Of a stretch of DNA of 64,000 nucleotides, positions 16,723 through 25,757 are shown piece by piece. How positions within the stretch are numbered: the first letter of the stretch is position 1; each line of letters opens with the position of its first letter. The stretch spans positions 43,164 through 107,163 of the forward strand of contig NZ_ACFY01000091.1 of NCBI RefSeq assembly GCF_000174195.1. The letters run 5' to 3'. Made by a program: the position numbers and the translations under genes. Origin of the DNA: Roseburia inulinivorans DSM 16841 (GTDB lineage Bacteria; Bacillota; Clostridia; Lachnospirales; Lachnospiraceae). Below the pieces are notes generated by a model. It did no database searches and was not told the origin of the DNA. It saw nothing but the letters and a program-made list of their open reading frames with translations.

Positions 16723-18841
16723 ATGAAACACAGAAATTTGGAAATTTTGAGAGAACATTATATCAACGTTCCTGATTTTATTGTTGTTGACGGTAAAGAG
16801 GAATTGGATCTCAGTTTTTCAAAAGAGGAATTGTTTGCAGTCCGCTCCTCTTTTGAGGTGGAAGATAATGATGAGAACAGTTTTGCAGGACAGTTTGATA
16901 CTTTTTTAAATATAAACAGAAGGGATGTTTCTTTTTATATTGATAAAGTAAAAGAGAGTTATAAAAAATTAAATATCACGAATACGGCATCAAAAGTAAT
17001 TGTCCAGGAAATGATACAGTCAGATTATTCAGGTGTTATTTTCACAGCAAATCCAACTGGAATTTTAAATGAAATGGTTATTGTAGCTGGGGAAGGATTA
17101 GGGTGCAATATCGTTGAAGATAAAAATTTCCACAACAACTTATTATTACAATGTGGATGACAAAAACTATTACTTTGAAAATGAAAACATATTAAATAAA
17201 AATATATTAAATGACTTAATTGAAATTGCTGTCAAAATAAAAAAAATTTTTACAGAAAGATATGGATATTGAGTATGCAGTTAAAGATGATAATGTCTAC
17301 ATTTTACAGGCAAGACCAATTACAACTTTAAAATACAGTAAGACGGTCATTTTAGATAATAGTAATATTGTTGAGAGTTATCCGGGAATCTCGCTGCCGT
17401 TGACTCAGAGTTTTGCAAAGCAGATTTATGCAGATGTTTTTAAACATTGTATTTATCACTTATCCCAAAAGGATAAAAATTTAGTGGACGGTATGTCAGA
17501 TCATTTAGATCATATGCTGGCATGCACAAATGGAAGAATTTATTATGATATCAATAATTGGTATCTGATCATCAAGTTATTACCATGCTCAGACAAATTA
17601 ATTAAAATATGGCAGGAAATGTTAGGGGTTGAGAATAAATATGTAAATGATGAAAAGATACCTGTTACATTTTTAACGAAAATAAAAATTGTGATTTCAT
17701 TCTTGCATTTTTTAAAATCAACTCCCGGATCAATGGAAAAATTGAACAGAAAATTTGAGGCTGATTTAATAATTTTTAAGGAGCAGGTTCAATCTCAAAA
17801 TTCGCTTCAGGATTTATTAGATACCTATAAAGTGATAGAAACGGCAATTTCCAGTGACTGGTATATTACACTGATCAATGATATGTATACTTTTATTTAT
17901 ACAGGACTTTTATCGAAAAAAGAGAAGGAGCAATTAAATGATATTAAGAACCTTGAGAGCATGAAGCCGGTCATGGCTCTTAATATGCTGATTCATGTTT
18001 ATAAAAAAGAAAAAAAATCGAATCGGTTTAATAAATTATTTGAGCAATATATTGAATTGTATGGCGACAGATGTCTGGGCGAATTAAAGCTTGAAACACA
18101 GACTTACAGAGTGAATCCGGATTTGTTATTGGAGTATATTCAAACACAAAATGAGACCAGTCTGAACAAGACAAGTGAAAATATGAAAGAAAATAGAAAG
18201 TTAAAGAAAGCAAAACTTGGCATTTATAACAGGGAAATCTCAAGATTAAACAGAACCAGGATTTTTGGGCTGGCAAGAAGTATTTTCCTGAAAATTGGTG
18301 AAATTCTGACCGCAGAGGGAAAATTAGAACATAGAGAAGACATTTTTTATCTGTTTTTGGATGAGATTAACGAAAAGGATTCTTATATTGGACTGGTAAA
18401 GGCGAGAAAAATTGAATATAAAAAAATGAAAATATTCCAGCTTATAGCAGGCTGGTTTACGCAGATGAAATCGTTGAAAAACATTTTGAAAATATCAGTA
18501 TGATAAACAATCATGACAATTTATTTGGAATAGGTTCTTCGATGGGAATCGTGGAAGGGGAAGTGATTGTTGTAAAAGAAGCTGATTCCAACCTAAGCGT
18601 TAAAAATAAAATTATAGTCGCAGAATCGACAGATCCGGGATGGGTATTGCTGATCAAGGATGCGAAAGGGATTATTGTAGAGAGAGGTTCTATTTTAAGC
18701 CATACGGCGATCATTACAAGAGAACTGAAAAAGCCTTCTATTGTAAATGTTAAAAATGCAACAGGGCTGCTCAAGAACGGAGACAGAGTGCAGTTAGATG
18801 CATACAAGGGAATTGTAAGAAGAATAGATGGAACTTTATAA
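16723..18841 (+). pseudogene. Rifampin-phosphotransferase-like dikinase, frameshifted at three sites
   Basis: About 705 residues when the frames are joined. The order is an ATP-binding domain of the PEP-synthase type (VRSSFEVEDNDENSFAGQ; VQEMIQSDYSGVIFTANP; DIEYAVKDD...ILQARPIT), a long helical middle, and a C-terminal swivelling phosphohistidine domain (STDPGWVLL; ERGSILSHTAIITREL, with the catalytic His). There is no PEP-binding TIM barrel, so the layout is that of rifampin phosphotransferase: ATP + alcohol + water to AMP + Pi + phospho-alcohol. Open frames are 16723-17160, 17262-18503 and 18500-18841; a bridging frame runs 17126-17273. Shifts lie at A5 (17122-17126), A8T5 (17239-17251) and an A-rich run (18420-18433). 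Substrate unknown. Confidence 0.85.
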
Positions 18842-18853
18842 ATGGAGAAGCAT

Positions 18854-19924
18854 ATGAACTATAAAGTGATTTATGGAAAAAACGATCTGGTATATACAGG
18901 TTTTTTGGCATTACCCGGCAAATTATATCAAAAGAATGAGCTGACACAGGATTATGATACAGAATATAAACTATTACATGAAAAACACACCTTAAGTAAA
19001 TATTTTAACATTACACCTTTTGTTGTAATTGATAAAAACAGCCAGATGCCTGTTGCGCGATGTATGTTGACATATTATCCGGAGGATGATGTCGCATATT
19101 TTGGCTTTTTTGAATGTATCGGACAGCAGGAAATAGCAGAACAATTGTTAGATACTGTTTCAAAAAAAGCCAAAAAGGATGGAAAAACGAAATTGTCAGG
19201 TCCTGTGGATGCTTCTTTTTGGATAAAATATAGATTGAAAATTAATTTGTTTGATAGAATTCCGTATACAGGGGAACCGTATAATAAAAATTATTATTAT
19301 AAATTACTCTCGGATTGCGGGTTTGTAGTACAAAATCATTATACATCTAATATTTATCCTATTATAGATATGGATTATTATAACGAGAAATTCGAGAAAC
19401 GTTATGAACAATTTCTGAATAAAGGTTATGAGATCAAAAGCCCTGCGAAGAAGAACTATCCATATATCATGGAAAAAGTGTATGAACTGATCATGGATTT
19501 ATACAGTGATTTTCCGGCTTTTAAGTATATTGAAAAAGAAGATTTTATGGATATTTTCGGCTCTTATAAATACATATTAGACTATGATATGGTTAAAATT
19601 GCTTTCTATAAAGAAGAAGTTGTTGGATTCTTTATAAGTGTTCCGAATTATGCTAATTTGCCTTATAAATTAAATGTCAGAAATTTTTTTAAAATTCTTC
19701 AAATAAAAAATAAACCGGATGAATATGTGATGCTTTATATGGGAGTAGATAGAAGACATCTGGGATTAGGGAATGCATTATCTAATGTTATTACAATGGA
19801 ATTAAAGAATAAACATGTTCCGAGTATTGGTGCATTAGTAAGAGATGGTAAAATCACACAGAGTTATGCAAGTGAATTAATTCGGGACAGATATGAATAT
19901 GTATTATTGGAAAAGAAGCTGTAA
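18854..19924 (+). CDS. YghO-like GNAT-fold acyltransferase, 356 aa
   Basis: Resembles the YghO group of GNAT-fold proteins, which lie near unusual lipid genes in several phyla. Seen: an N-terminal half with FGFFECIGQQEIAEQLLD and LSGPVDASFWIKYRLKINLFDRIPYTGEPYN (in parts), the block typical of the group. The C-terminal half carries an acetyl-CoA-binding-like turn (VDRRHLGLGNALSNV near residue 300). ATG 18854 is chosen over ATG 18842 because GGAG sits six bases upstream. It is probably an acyl- or aminoacyl-transferase; the acceptor is unknown. Last full-length gene of the AT-rich lipid operon. Confidence 0.65.
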   Translation: MNYKVIYGKNDLVYTGFLALPGKLYQKNELTQDYDTEYKLLHEKHTLSKYFNITPFVVIDKNSQMPVARCMLTYYPEDDVAYFGFFECIGQQEIAEQLLDTVSKKAKKDGKTKLSGPVDASFWIKYRLKINLFDRIPYTGEPYNKNYYYKLLSDCGFVVQNHYTSNIYPIIDMDYYNEKFEKRYEQFLNKGYEIKSPAKKNYPYIMEKVYELIMDLYSDFPAFKYIEKEDFMDIFGSYKYILDYDMVKIAFYKEEVVGFFISVPNYANLPYKLNVRNFFKILQIKNKPDEYVMLYMGVDRRHLGLGNALSNVITMELKNKHVPSIGALVRDGKITQSYASELIRDRYEYVLLEKKL

Positions 19925-19936
19925 GGAGAAAAAGGT

Positions 19937-20113
19937 ATGGTCAGTGTATTTCAGGAAACATGGAATGAAGGAGAGGCAAAAGGTATTATTGAAATGGGGC
20001 ATGATTTTGGACTTTCTGAGGAGGATATTTTAGCAAGACTTCAAAAAAAGTTGAATGTTTCACTACAAAAAGCACAGGAATATATTTCCGCATATAAAAA
20101 ACAGAACGCATAA
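19937..20113 (+). CDS. Small protein, 58 aa, Rpn/PDDEXK-transposase tail-like
   Basis: A short frame with a good AAGGAG ribosome binding site 12 bp after the acyltransferase gene. The sequence begins MVSVFQETWNEGEAKGI, and the helical end (LQKKLNVSLQKAQEYI) resembles the C-terminal tail of Rpn-type recombination-promoting nucleases, so it may be a relic. A terminator follows immediately. Function unknown. Confidence 0.5.
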   Translation: MVSVFQETWNEGEAKGIIEMGHDFGLSEEDILARLQKKLNVSLQKAQEYISAYKKQNA

Positions 20114-20131
20114 GAAAAGATAAACAGTTAC

Positions 20132-20176
20132 AAAAAGGGCGTGTGAAAAAACGAGAGTTTTTTCATTCGTCCTTTT
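20132..20176 (+). terminator. Terminator of the lipid operon
   Basis: A long near-perfect stem (AAAAGGGCG / CGTCCTTTT and GAAAAAAC / GTTTTTTC) ending in T's. Confidence 0.75.
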
Positions 20177-20256
20177 GCTTATAGTTATAATAATAGCTAT
20201 ATTACATAAAAAAGGGTATAGTTCCCCTTACCCCATAAGAATAATATTATGAAATC

Positions 20257-20556
20257 TTATGCGGCAGCTGCAACTGTTTTCTGTTTGTTGTGATATTTAT
20301 AAAGATTGTGTCCGATAGAAACGAGAAATACTTCAAGCAATACAGATTTTATTCCTCTTCGGACAATTCTTTTGTACCACCGGTCGTTTTTCATGATACC
20401 AAAGGTACCTTCTGCCTGAATGGATCTGTTCATCCTTAGAAACGCTCCCTGGATGCTTTCGAGATTTTCTATCACTTCCTGATGCATCGCTGTAAGTTCG
20501 CGGTTGATCCGTACAGTACGGTTTTTATCTGTCTTTTTACATTGTTCTGCACTGGA
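20257..20556 (-). pseudogene. IS1182-family transposase, C-terminal fragment
   Basis: About 99 residues on the minus strand, open from a stop at 20557 to 20257 and lacking the N-terminal three quarters of the protein. The block RSIQAEGTFGIMKNDRWYKR and then FLVSIGHNLYKYHNKQ is the well-known end of IS1182 transposases. No inverted repeat or partner end was recognised, so this is a relic. It separates the lipid operon from the Tad locus and indicates past mobile-element activity there. Confidence 0.85.
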
Positions 20557-20658
20557 TCACAGATGTCCAAATAATCTTGAATTAGCATTGGCAAAACTGC
20601 CTGTTTTGGGTTAGAATAGATTATGTTATTATTTTTTTCTACAAGTTAATTATAACAG

Positions 20659-20705
20659 AAAGAAAGACCTTGAGTTCATTATAAACTCTTGGTCTTTCTT
20701 TTTTT
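20659..20705. terminator. Bidirectional terminator hairpin
   Basis: AAGAAAGACC...GGTCTTTCTT stem with a T run at the right and an A-rich left flank. It lies between the transposase fragment and the 3' end of the minus-strand XRE gene, and can end transcription from that gene. Confidence 0.65.
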
Positions 20706-20750
20706 CGGGACTATTCTTTTTTCACAGTCCCTTTTTGTTGTTTATGAATG

Positions 20751-21056
20751 TTAATTATCCGAGGGCATCAGTGTATTAAGAAATGTGAGTAATGCATCCT
20801 TTTGCTTTGGAGAAAGCTGATAAATGCGGCAGATCAGAGGATCATCTAGCAGGGAAGAGGTATCATCATCAAAAAAATCTTTTAAGGAAATATTTAGTGC
20901 TTCACAGATATAGGATAAAAATTCAATCGTTGGATTTTTGTTGCCAAGTTCAATATCTCTCAGATAGCTTTGGGAGATACCTGCTAAATTTGCCAGTTTA
21001 TTTACCGAATAATTCTTTTTCTTTCTGTAATATGTTATTTTTTCTCCTATGTTCAT
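20751..21056 (-). CDS. XRE-family transcriptional regulator, 101 aa
   Basis: DNA-binding repressor-like protein. Helix-turn-helix at residues 4-58: RKKKNYSVNKLANLAGISQS, then YLRDIELGNKNPTIEFL, as in SinR/HTH_3. The C-terminal 40 residues (DDPLICRIYQLSPKQKDALL) are a short helical tail, probably for dimerisation. It is transcribed away from the Tad operon, whose promoter region carries a 10-bp inverted repeat over the -35 box. The simplest reading is that this protein controls that operon and itself, though no binding data exist. Confidence 0.88.
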   Translation of the reverse strand: MNIGEKITYYRKKKNYSVNKLANLAGISQSYLRDIELGNKNPTIEFLSYICEALNISLKDFFDDDTSSLLDDPLICRIYQLSPKQKDALLTFLNTLMPSDN

Positions 21057-21188
21057 AAATATATCCCCTTTGTTTCACAAACGGATTTCTAAAGTCAAAT
21101 AAAATATGCCCAGAAGAAGAAAAAATATTCTGCATCCTATATGGGCATACGTTATCAAAGTAGCAAATAAAATTGAATTAAATTACAA

Positions 21189-21226
21189 CTATAGATATTG
21201 ACAATTATATCTATAGAGATTAAAGT
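21189..21226 (+). promoter_or_regulatory. Tad operon promoter with overlapping palindrome
   Basis: TTGACA at 21198-21203 with a weak -10 (TAAAGT, 21221-21226) after 17 bp. A perfect inverted repeat, CTATAGATAT (21189-21198) and ATATCTATAG (21207-21216), brackets the -35 box. It is a candidate operator for the divergent XRE protein. Confidence 0.55.
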
Positions 21227-21260
21227 GAATATAAATAAAGGTAAAAATGGGGTGGAACAT

Positions 21261-22304
21261 ATGATTTTAAAAATTGCTATTGCAGATAAAAATAGTGAAT
21301 ATATTCGAAGAATCCTAAATGTATTAGAAACTTATGGAGATATTGATGTATCTGTATTTACAGATGAAAAATCACTTGAAGGAGCATTGGATAATAGAAA
21401 ATTTGATGTACTTTTATTTGATGAATCTATCGTACAGGGAATAGTGATTGAAAAAAAAGACATGCTTTCCATTCTTCTTTTAGATGAGAACACTGGAGTA
21501 GATGAATCATTTCTGGATTTCAAGAAGATTTATAAATATCAGAGAGTAAGTAAAATCTATCAACAGATTTTGGAAGCATATTCTGAAGTGTGTGGTGATA
21601 CCGGTAATATTATAGGTCAGAAGGCAACATCTGTTGTATCATTTTATTCTCCGATCGGAGGATGCGGAAAAACAACGCTTGCGTTGATAGCAGCCACAAA
21701 GTATGCAATACAGGGATACCAATGCTTATATCTTAATCTGGAAGAGATAGGATCACAAAGTTTTTATCTGCCTCAAAGTGATGCAAAGGGATTGTCAGAA
21801 ATGGCAGCCAATTTAGGAGAAAACATTAATTTTACAATGAAGCTGCAAAGCCTGATACAGAAGAAGCAGGACAGATTGTATTATCTGGCTCAATTTCAAA
21901 GCCCAAATGATCTTTATGAACTTTCAGAAGATGAGGAGAAAGAACTGATAGATGTCATATGTAATACAGGACTTTTTGACATTCTGGTAATTGACATGGG
22001 AGTAAGTGTTAATCAGAAGGCATTGGCATTATTCGAATTGTCAGACAAAATTCAGGTGATTGAGAAACCGGATGTGATTTCTATGGAGAAAATGAAGTGT
22101 TTTTATCGGCAATCCCATATTATCAATGCGTATGGAAATAAAATGTCACGTACGGTTAATTTTTATAGAGGAAAAGATAATATTGTGGAAACAGATATTC
22201 CGATAGTTGGAAGAATTAATGTTACGCAAAACCCTGATCCAACACAATTCGTAGAAGCAATGGCAAAAGATTCCTGTACAAATTATCTGTTACAGATGAT
22301 ATAA
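21261..22304 (+). CDS. tadZ: TadZ/CpaE-like pilus localisation ATPase, 347 aa
   Basis: First gene of the Tad (Flp pilus) operon. The N-terminal 110 residues form a receiver-like domain (KIAIADKNSEYIRRIL) without a clear phospho-acceptor site. The C-terminal part is a MinD/ParA-like ATPase with Walker A SPIGGCGKTT (Lys137) and LVIDMG as Walker B. TadZ proteins place the secretion machinery at the cell pole. ATG 21261 is chosen (GGGGTGG upstream); an upstream extension to 21198 overlaps the promoter and is rejected. Confidence 0.85.
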   Translation: MILKIAIADKNSEYIRRILNVLETYGDIDVSVFTDEKSLEGALDNRKFDVLLFDESIVQGIVIEKKDMLSILLLDENTGVDESFLDFKKIYKYQRVSKIYQQILEAYSEVCGDTGNIIGQKATSVVSFYSPIGGCGKTTLALIAATKYAIQGYQCLYLNLEEIGSQSFYLPQSDAKGLSEMAANLGENINFTMKLQSLIQKKQDRLYYLAQFQSPNDLYELSEDEEKELIDVICNTGLFDILVIDMGVSVNQKALALFELSDKIQVIEKPDVISMEKMKCFYRQSHIINAYGNKMSRTVNFYRGKDNIVETDIPIVGRINVTQNPDPTQFVEAMAKDSCTNYLLQMI

Positions 22305-22323
22305 GGTGGAAAAGAGTGAGGTT

Positions 22324-23601
22324 ATGAAAGATTATTTTACAGAAGAAATCGGCGAAATAAGAAAATTTGTAGTAGAAGATCCGACATATTCTGAATTATC
22401 AGATGAAAAATTAAGAGAACGGATCAGCAATATGCTGGAAAGAAGAATGCATCAGTGTGAATTAGATGATGAGGAGAAAGCGTCTTATTATTCATCCATT
22501 TCATTTAAGGCAAAAAAAGGTCTTACGGATGCAGTGTTTGAATCAATTCGTGGGTTGGGAATCCTTGGCAAGATTATTAGTGATAAATCGATCACTGAAG
22601 TCATGATCAATGGTTATGATTGTATATTTGTTGAGAGAAATGGAAAACTGTCACGTATTCCGGATAAATTTGAAAGTGCAGACAATTTAAGAAATATTAT
22701 AACAAAGTTTGTACAGGATATGGGTAGATCCATTAATGAAAGTAATCCGATTGTAGATACAAGATTAGAGGATGGATCCCGTGTAAATGTTGTGCTTGAT
22801 CCAATAGCTTTAAATGGACCAATTGTTACAATTCGTCGATTCCCGGAAGAGGGAATGACCATTCAAAAGCTCATCGGATATAAATCTATTACATCAGAAG
22901 CAGCCGTTTTTTTGGAAAAACTGGTCAGGGCAAAATATAACATTTTTATAAGTGGAGGAACAGGTTCTGGTAAAACAACATTTTTAAATGCTTTGTCAAA
23001 TTATATCCCCTCGGATGAACGAGTGATCACAATCGAAGATTCGGCGGAACTGCAGATCCGTAATATTCCAAATCTTGTTCGTCTGGAGACAAGAAACGCA
23101 AATTCGGCAGGTGTGGGAGCAATCACAATCAGAGATCTGATCAAATCTTCACTTCGAATGCGTCCGGAACGTATTGTAGTAGGTGAGGTTCGTGGTGCAG
23201 AGGCATTGGACATGCTGCAGGCCATGAATACAGGGCATGATGGAAGTTTGTCTACCGGTCATGCCAATTCTGCTTATGATATGTTGAGCCGTCTGGAAAC
23301 TATGGTGTTAAGCGGTGAAGCGGGATTGCCGTTAGAGGCAATCAGACAGCAGATTGCTTCCGCAGTTGATATTATAGTTCATTTATCGAGAATGAGGGAT
23401 AAAACAAGAAAAACAATGGAAATTACGGAAGTGATTGGAATGGAAAATGGAGCAATTATTTTGAATCCACTTTTCAAATTTGAGGAAGATGAAGACTCTA
23501 CAGTTCGTAAGGTTTCAGGATCCTTAAAACGTACCAATAATAAAATGGTTCATCCTGATAAATTTATCGCAAGTGGAATATATGATTACCTGGAAGAATA
23601 A
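22324..23601 (+). CDS. tadA: TadA/CpaF secretion ATPase, 425 aa
   Basis: Hexameric motor ATPase of the Tad secretion system. It has an N-terminal helical domain, then the CpaF core: [19 protein letters not shown] near residue 87, Walker [11 protein letters not shown] near 212, an Asp box ([10 protein letters not shown] near 236), Walker B ([17 protein letters not shown] near 284) and the His box ([10 protein letters not shown] near 307). All catalytic elements are present. An in-frame GTG start at 22306 is possible; ATG 22324 is preferred, and neither has an ideal ribosome binding site. Confidence 0.94.
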   Translation: MKDYFTEEIGEIRKFVVEDPTYSELSDEKLRERISNMLERRMHQCELDDEEKASYYSSISFKAKKGLTDAVFESIRGLGILGKIISDKSITEVMINGYDCIFVERNGKLSRIPDKFESADNLRNIITKFVQDMGRSINESNPIVDTRLEDGSRVNVVLDPIALNGPIVTIRRFPEEGMTIQKLIGYKSITSEAAVFLEKLVRAKYNIFISGGTGSGKTTFLNALSNYIPSDERVITIEDSAELQIRNIPNLVRLETRNANSAGVGAITIRDLIKSSLRMRPERIVVGEVRGAEALDMLQAMNTGHDGSLSTGHANSAYDMLSRLETMVLSGEAGLPLEAIRQQIASAVDIIVHLSRMRDKTRKTMEITEVIGMENGAIILNPLFKFEEDEDSTVRKVSGSLKRTNNKMVHPDKFIASGIYDYLEE

Positions 23602-23615
23602 AAGAGGAAAAACGA

Positions 23616-24371
23616 ATGAATAAGATGCCATACTATAATCAGTGCAGTATGAAAAAATGGGAACATATCCTTATGTATTTTTTGTTTGGAATATTAATTT
23701 CAGGCATTGTTTATTTGTTTTATCATATTGTGCCAGTCTCGGTTGTCATAGGCTTTTTGACAGCGGTCTATGTTGAAAAAATGTATGCGGAAAGTACCGT
23801 AAAAAAGAGAAAAAAGACTTTGCGGCTCCAGTTTAAAGATTTTTTGGGTTCTATGAGTGTTGCTGTGAGAGCAGGAAATGTAGAGATATATGCTGTGAAA
23901 TCAGCTTTAGATGATTTGAGATTATCTTATAGCAGTAAAGCAGACATTGTGCTGGAAGTAGAAAATATGATACTCCAATACGAAAAAGGTGGTATTCCAT
24001 TAAAAGAATTGTTTGAAGATTTTGCAGACCGGAGTGAACTGGAAGATATACACAGTTTTGCAGCAGTCTATTCCGTCATTGAAGGAAAAAGTGACAGATT
24101 TGGCGATATCCTTACACAGACAGAAGAAATCATACGGGACAAAATAGAGATTGAACAGGAAATTGAGACAACTATCATATCAGCAAAGTCAGAGACAATG
24201 GTCATGCTGATTATGCCGATTGTTATTGTGGTAGCAATGTCCGGTATGGGAAGTGGTCTATTGGATTCATTGTTTACAACAGCCGCAGGTCATCTTAGTG
24301 CAACCATCGCACTTATCATTTTTGCAGTGTCTTATATTCTGGCGGTAAAAAGCAGTGATATTGAGGTGTAG
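23616..24371 (+). CDS. tadB: TadB-like inner-membrane platform protein, 251 aa
   Basis: Type II secretion F domain protein of the Tad platform. Two N-terminal helices (residues 15-55) are followed by the cytoplasmic helical F domain (about 70-180, including FAAVYSVIEGKSDRFGDIL) and two C-terminal helices, which is the TadB layout. It pairs with TadC, encoded 9 bp downstream, to anchor the TadA motor. Confidence 0.88.
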   Translation: MNKMPYYNQCSMKKWEHILMYFLFGILISGIVYLFYHIVPVSVVIGFLTAVYVEKMYAESTVKKRKKTLRLQFKDFLGSMSVAVRAGNVEIYAVKSALDDLRLSYSSKADIVLEVENMILQYEKGGIPLKELFEDFADRSELEDIHSFAAVYSVIEGKSDRFGDILTQTEEIIRDKIEIEQEIETTIISAKSETMVMLIMPIVIVVAMSGMGSGLLDSLFTTAAGHLSATIALIIFAVSYILAVKSSDIEV

Positions 24372-24380
24372 GAGGCAGAT

Positions 24381-25427
24381 ATGATTTTATGTATGGCAGC
24401 AGCGACTGTATTTTTTGGAGTTTTTGCATATCTGTATTTAACGGCAGGAGAAGAACTGTCTGAGACGTTGACCGCAAGTTGTATGGAGATACAGCAGGAG
24501 ACGATCAGGGAGACACAGATAGAAATGCTTGGATTGGCTGCGCAATTGCAGAAAGACAGTCAGTTTATAGACAGAAAAAAGATAAAACAGGGACAGAAAC
24601 TGAAAAAAAAGCAGGATGAGGCAAAAAAGCAGTTGGAATTATTGAACATGGGAAAATTAAACGTTCTGGATACAGTGCCACTGGCTGGGTATCGTCTTAT
24701 ACAGGTATTGACATGGGATGCTACGAATGATTTAGTGAAAAAACTCAATCAGAAATGTATGCAATTTAAAGAGAAGAAAGAAGCAATCCATTATACATAT
24801 TATCTGCTTGCAACTTTGATAGGAAATATAATCCTTGGCATGGCAGGATTGTTTGCCGGAATAGCAATTGGATTGGCAATGAATATGGGAATGAGAAGCT
24901 TTTTGATAGGGATTGTCATATTTGTTATTTTTGGTTTACTTGGATATATTCCATATGACAGCGTAAATGCAGTCGTGTCGAAAAGGCAGGAAGATATTGA
25001 ACGGGAGTTCCCACAGGTAATATCAAAAATGACATTGCTTACAGTTGCAGGAATGGAAGTGAGTCAGGCATGGAGACTTGCAAGCGCAAGTGGAGAAGGA
25101 ACGTTATATAAAGAGATGAAACGTGTGCTGGTTGATTTTGATAATAATGTATCTCCTGTAGAGGCATATTCAAAATTTATTTCAAGGTGTAGCAATACCT
25201 ATACAACAAAACTTGCAACAGCCATTATACAGAATATTTCAAAAGGAAATTCAGAAATTGTTACTCTTTTCCGGCAGCTGAATGATGAAAGCTGGCTGGA
25301 ACATAAGCACAATGCAAGACGCATGGGAGAAAAAATACAGTCAAAGCTTCTTCTGCCGACGATGCTTATGTTTGGTGGAATTATAATTTTGATTATTGTT
25401 CCGGTCATGAGTGGCTTCAATTTTTGA
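24381..25427 (+). CDS. tadC: TadC-like inner-membrane platform protein, 348 aa
   Basis: Second F-domain platform protein. An N-terminal helix (residues 1-22) and a long charged coiled region (40-90) are followed by two central helices near 133-190. The F domain is marked by EFPQVISKMTLLTVAGMEVSQ near residue 212, and a last helix (PTMLMFGGIIILIIVPVMSG) lies at the C-terminus. The ribosome binding site is TAGGAGG. Confidence 0.88.
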   Translation: MILCMAAATVFFGVFAYLYLTAGEELSETLTASCMEIQQETIRETQIEMLGLAAQLQKDSQFIDRKKIKQGQKLKKKQDEAKKQLELLNMGKLNVLDTVPLAGYRLIQVLTWDATNDLVKKLNQKCMQFKEKKEAIHYTYYLLATLIGNIILGMAGLFAGIAIGLAMNMGMRSFLIGIVIFVIFGLLGYIPYDSVNAVVSKRQEDIEREFPQVISKMTLLTVAGMEVSQAWRLASASGEGTLYKEMKRVLVDFDNNVSPVEAYSKFISRCSNTYTTKLATAIIQNISKGNSEIVTLFRQLNDESWLEHKHNARRMGEKIQSKLLLPTMLMFGGIIILIIVPVMSGFNF

Positions 25428-25473
25428 TCATGACGGATAATAATATATTTTTTACATGAGGAGGAATAGGAAG

Positions 25474-25683
25474 ATGAGAACATTAGACAGATTATATATT
25501 GGTGGAAAAACCAGAATGGCACAGTTTATCAATGGGTTAAAAAGGGATGAGTCCGGTGTATCATCCATTGTGGCAACAGTACTTTTAATTTTGATCGTAG
25601 TGTTATTAACAGCTATATTCTGGGATAATCTTCAGAAATGGTTTGAAGATATCTGGAAGAGAATTTTAGGTGAATCCATCTAG
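25474..25683 (+). CDS. flp: Flp1-type IVb pilin, 69 aa
   Basis: Likely the major pilin. A short basic leader (NGLKRDESG) is followed by a single hydrophobic helix (VSSIVATVLLILIVVLL) and an amphipathic tail (DNLQKWFEDIWKRI), the usual form of clostridial Flp1-like pilins. Prepilin peptidase would cut in front of the helix, after the Gly. ATG 25474 is chosen because GAGGAGGAATAGG lies directly before it. It may be the only structural pilin of the operon. Confidence 0.85.
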   Translation: MRTLDRLYIGGKTRMAQFINGLKRDESGVSSIVATVLLILIVVLLTAIFWDNLQKWFEDIWKRILGESI

Positions 25684-25757
25684 GAAGAAAATGACCAATT
25701 CTGTATTCGAAAGAATGACAGTTATTAGAAAAGCGTTTGAATTTTGGAGGGCATAAT

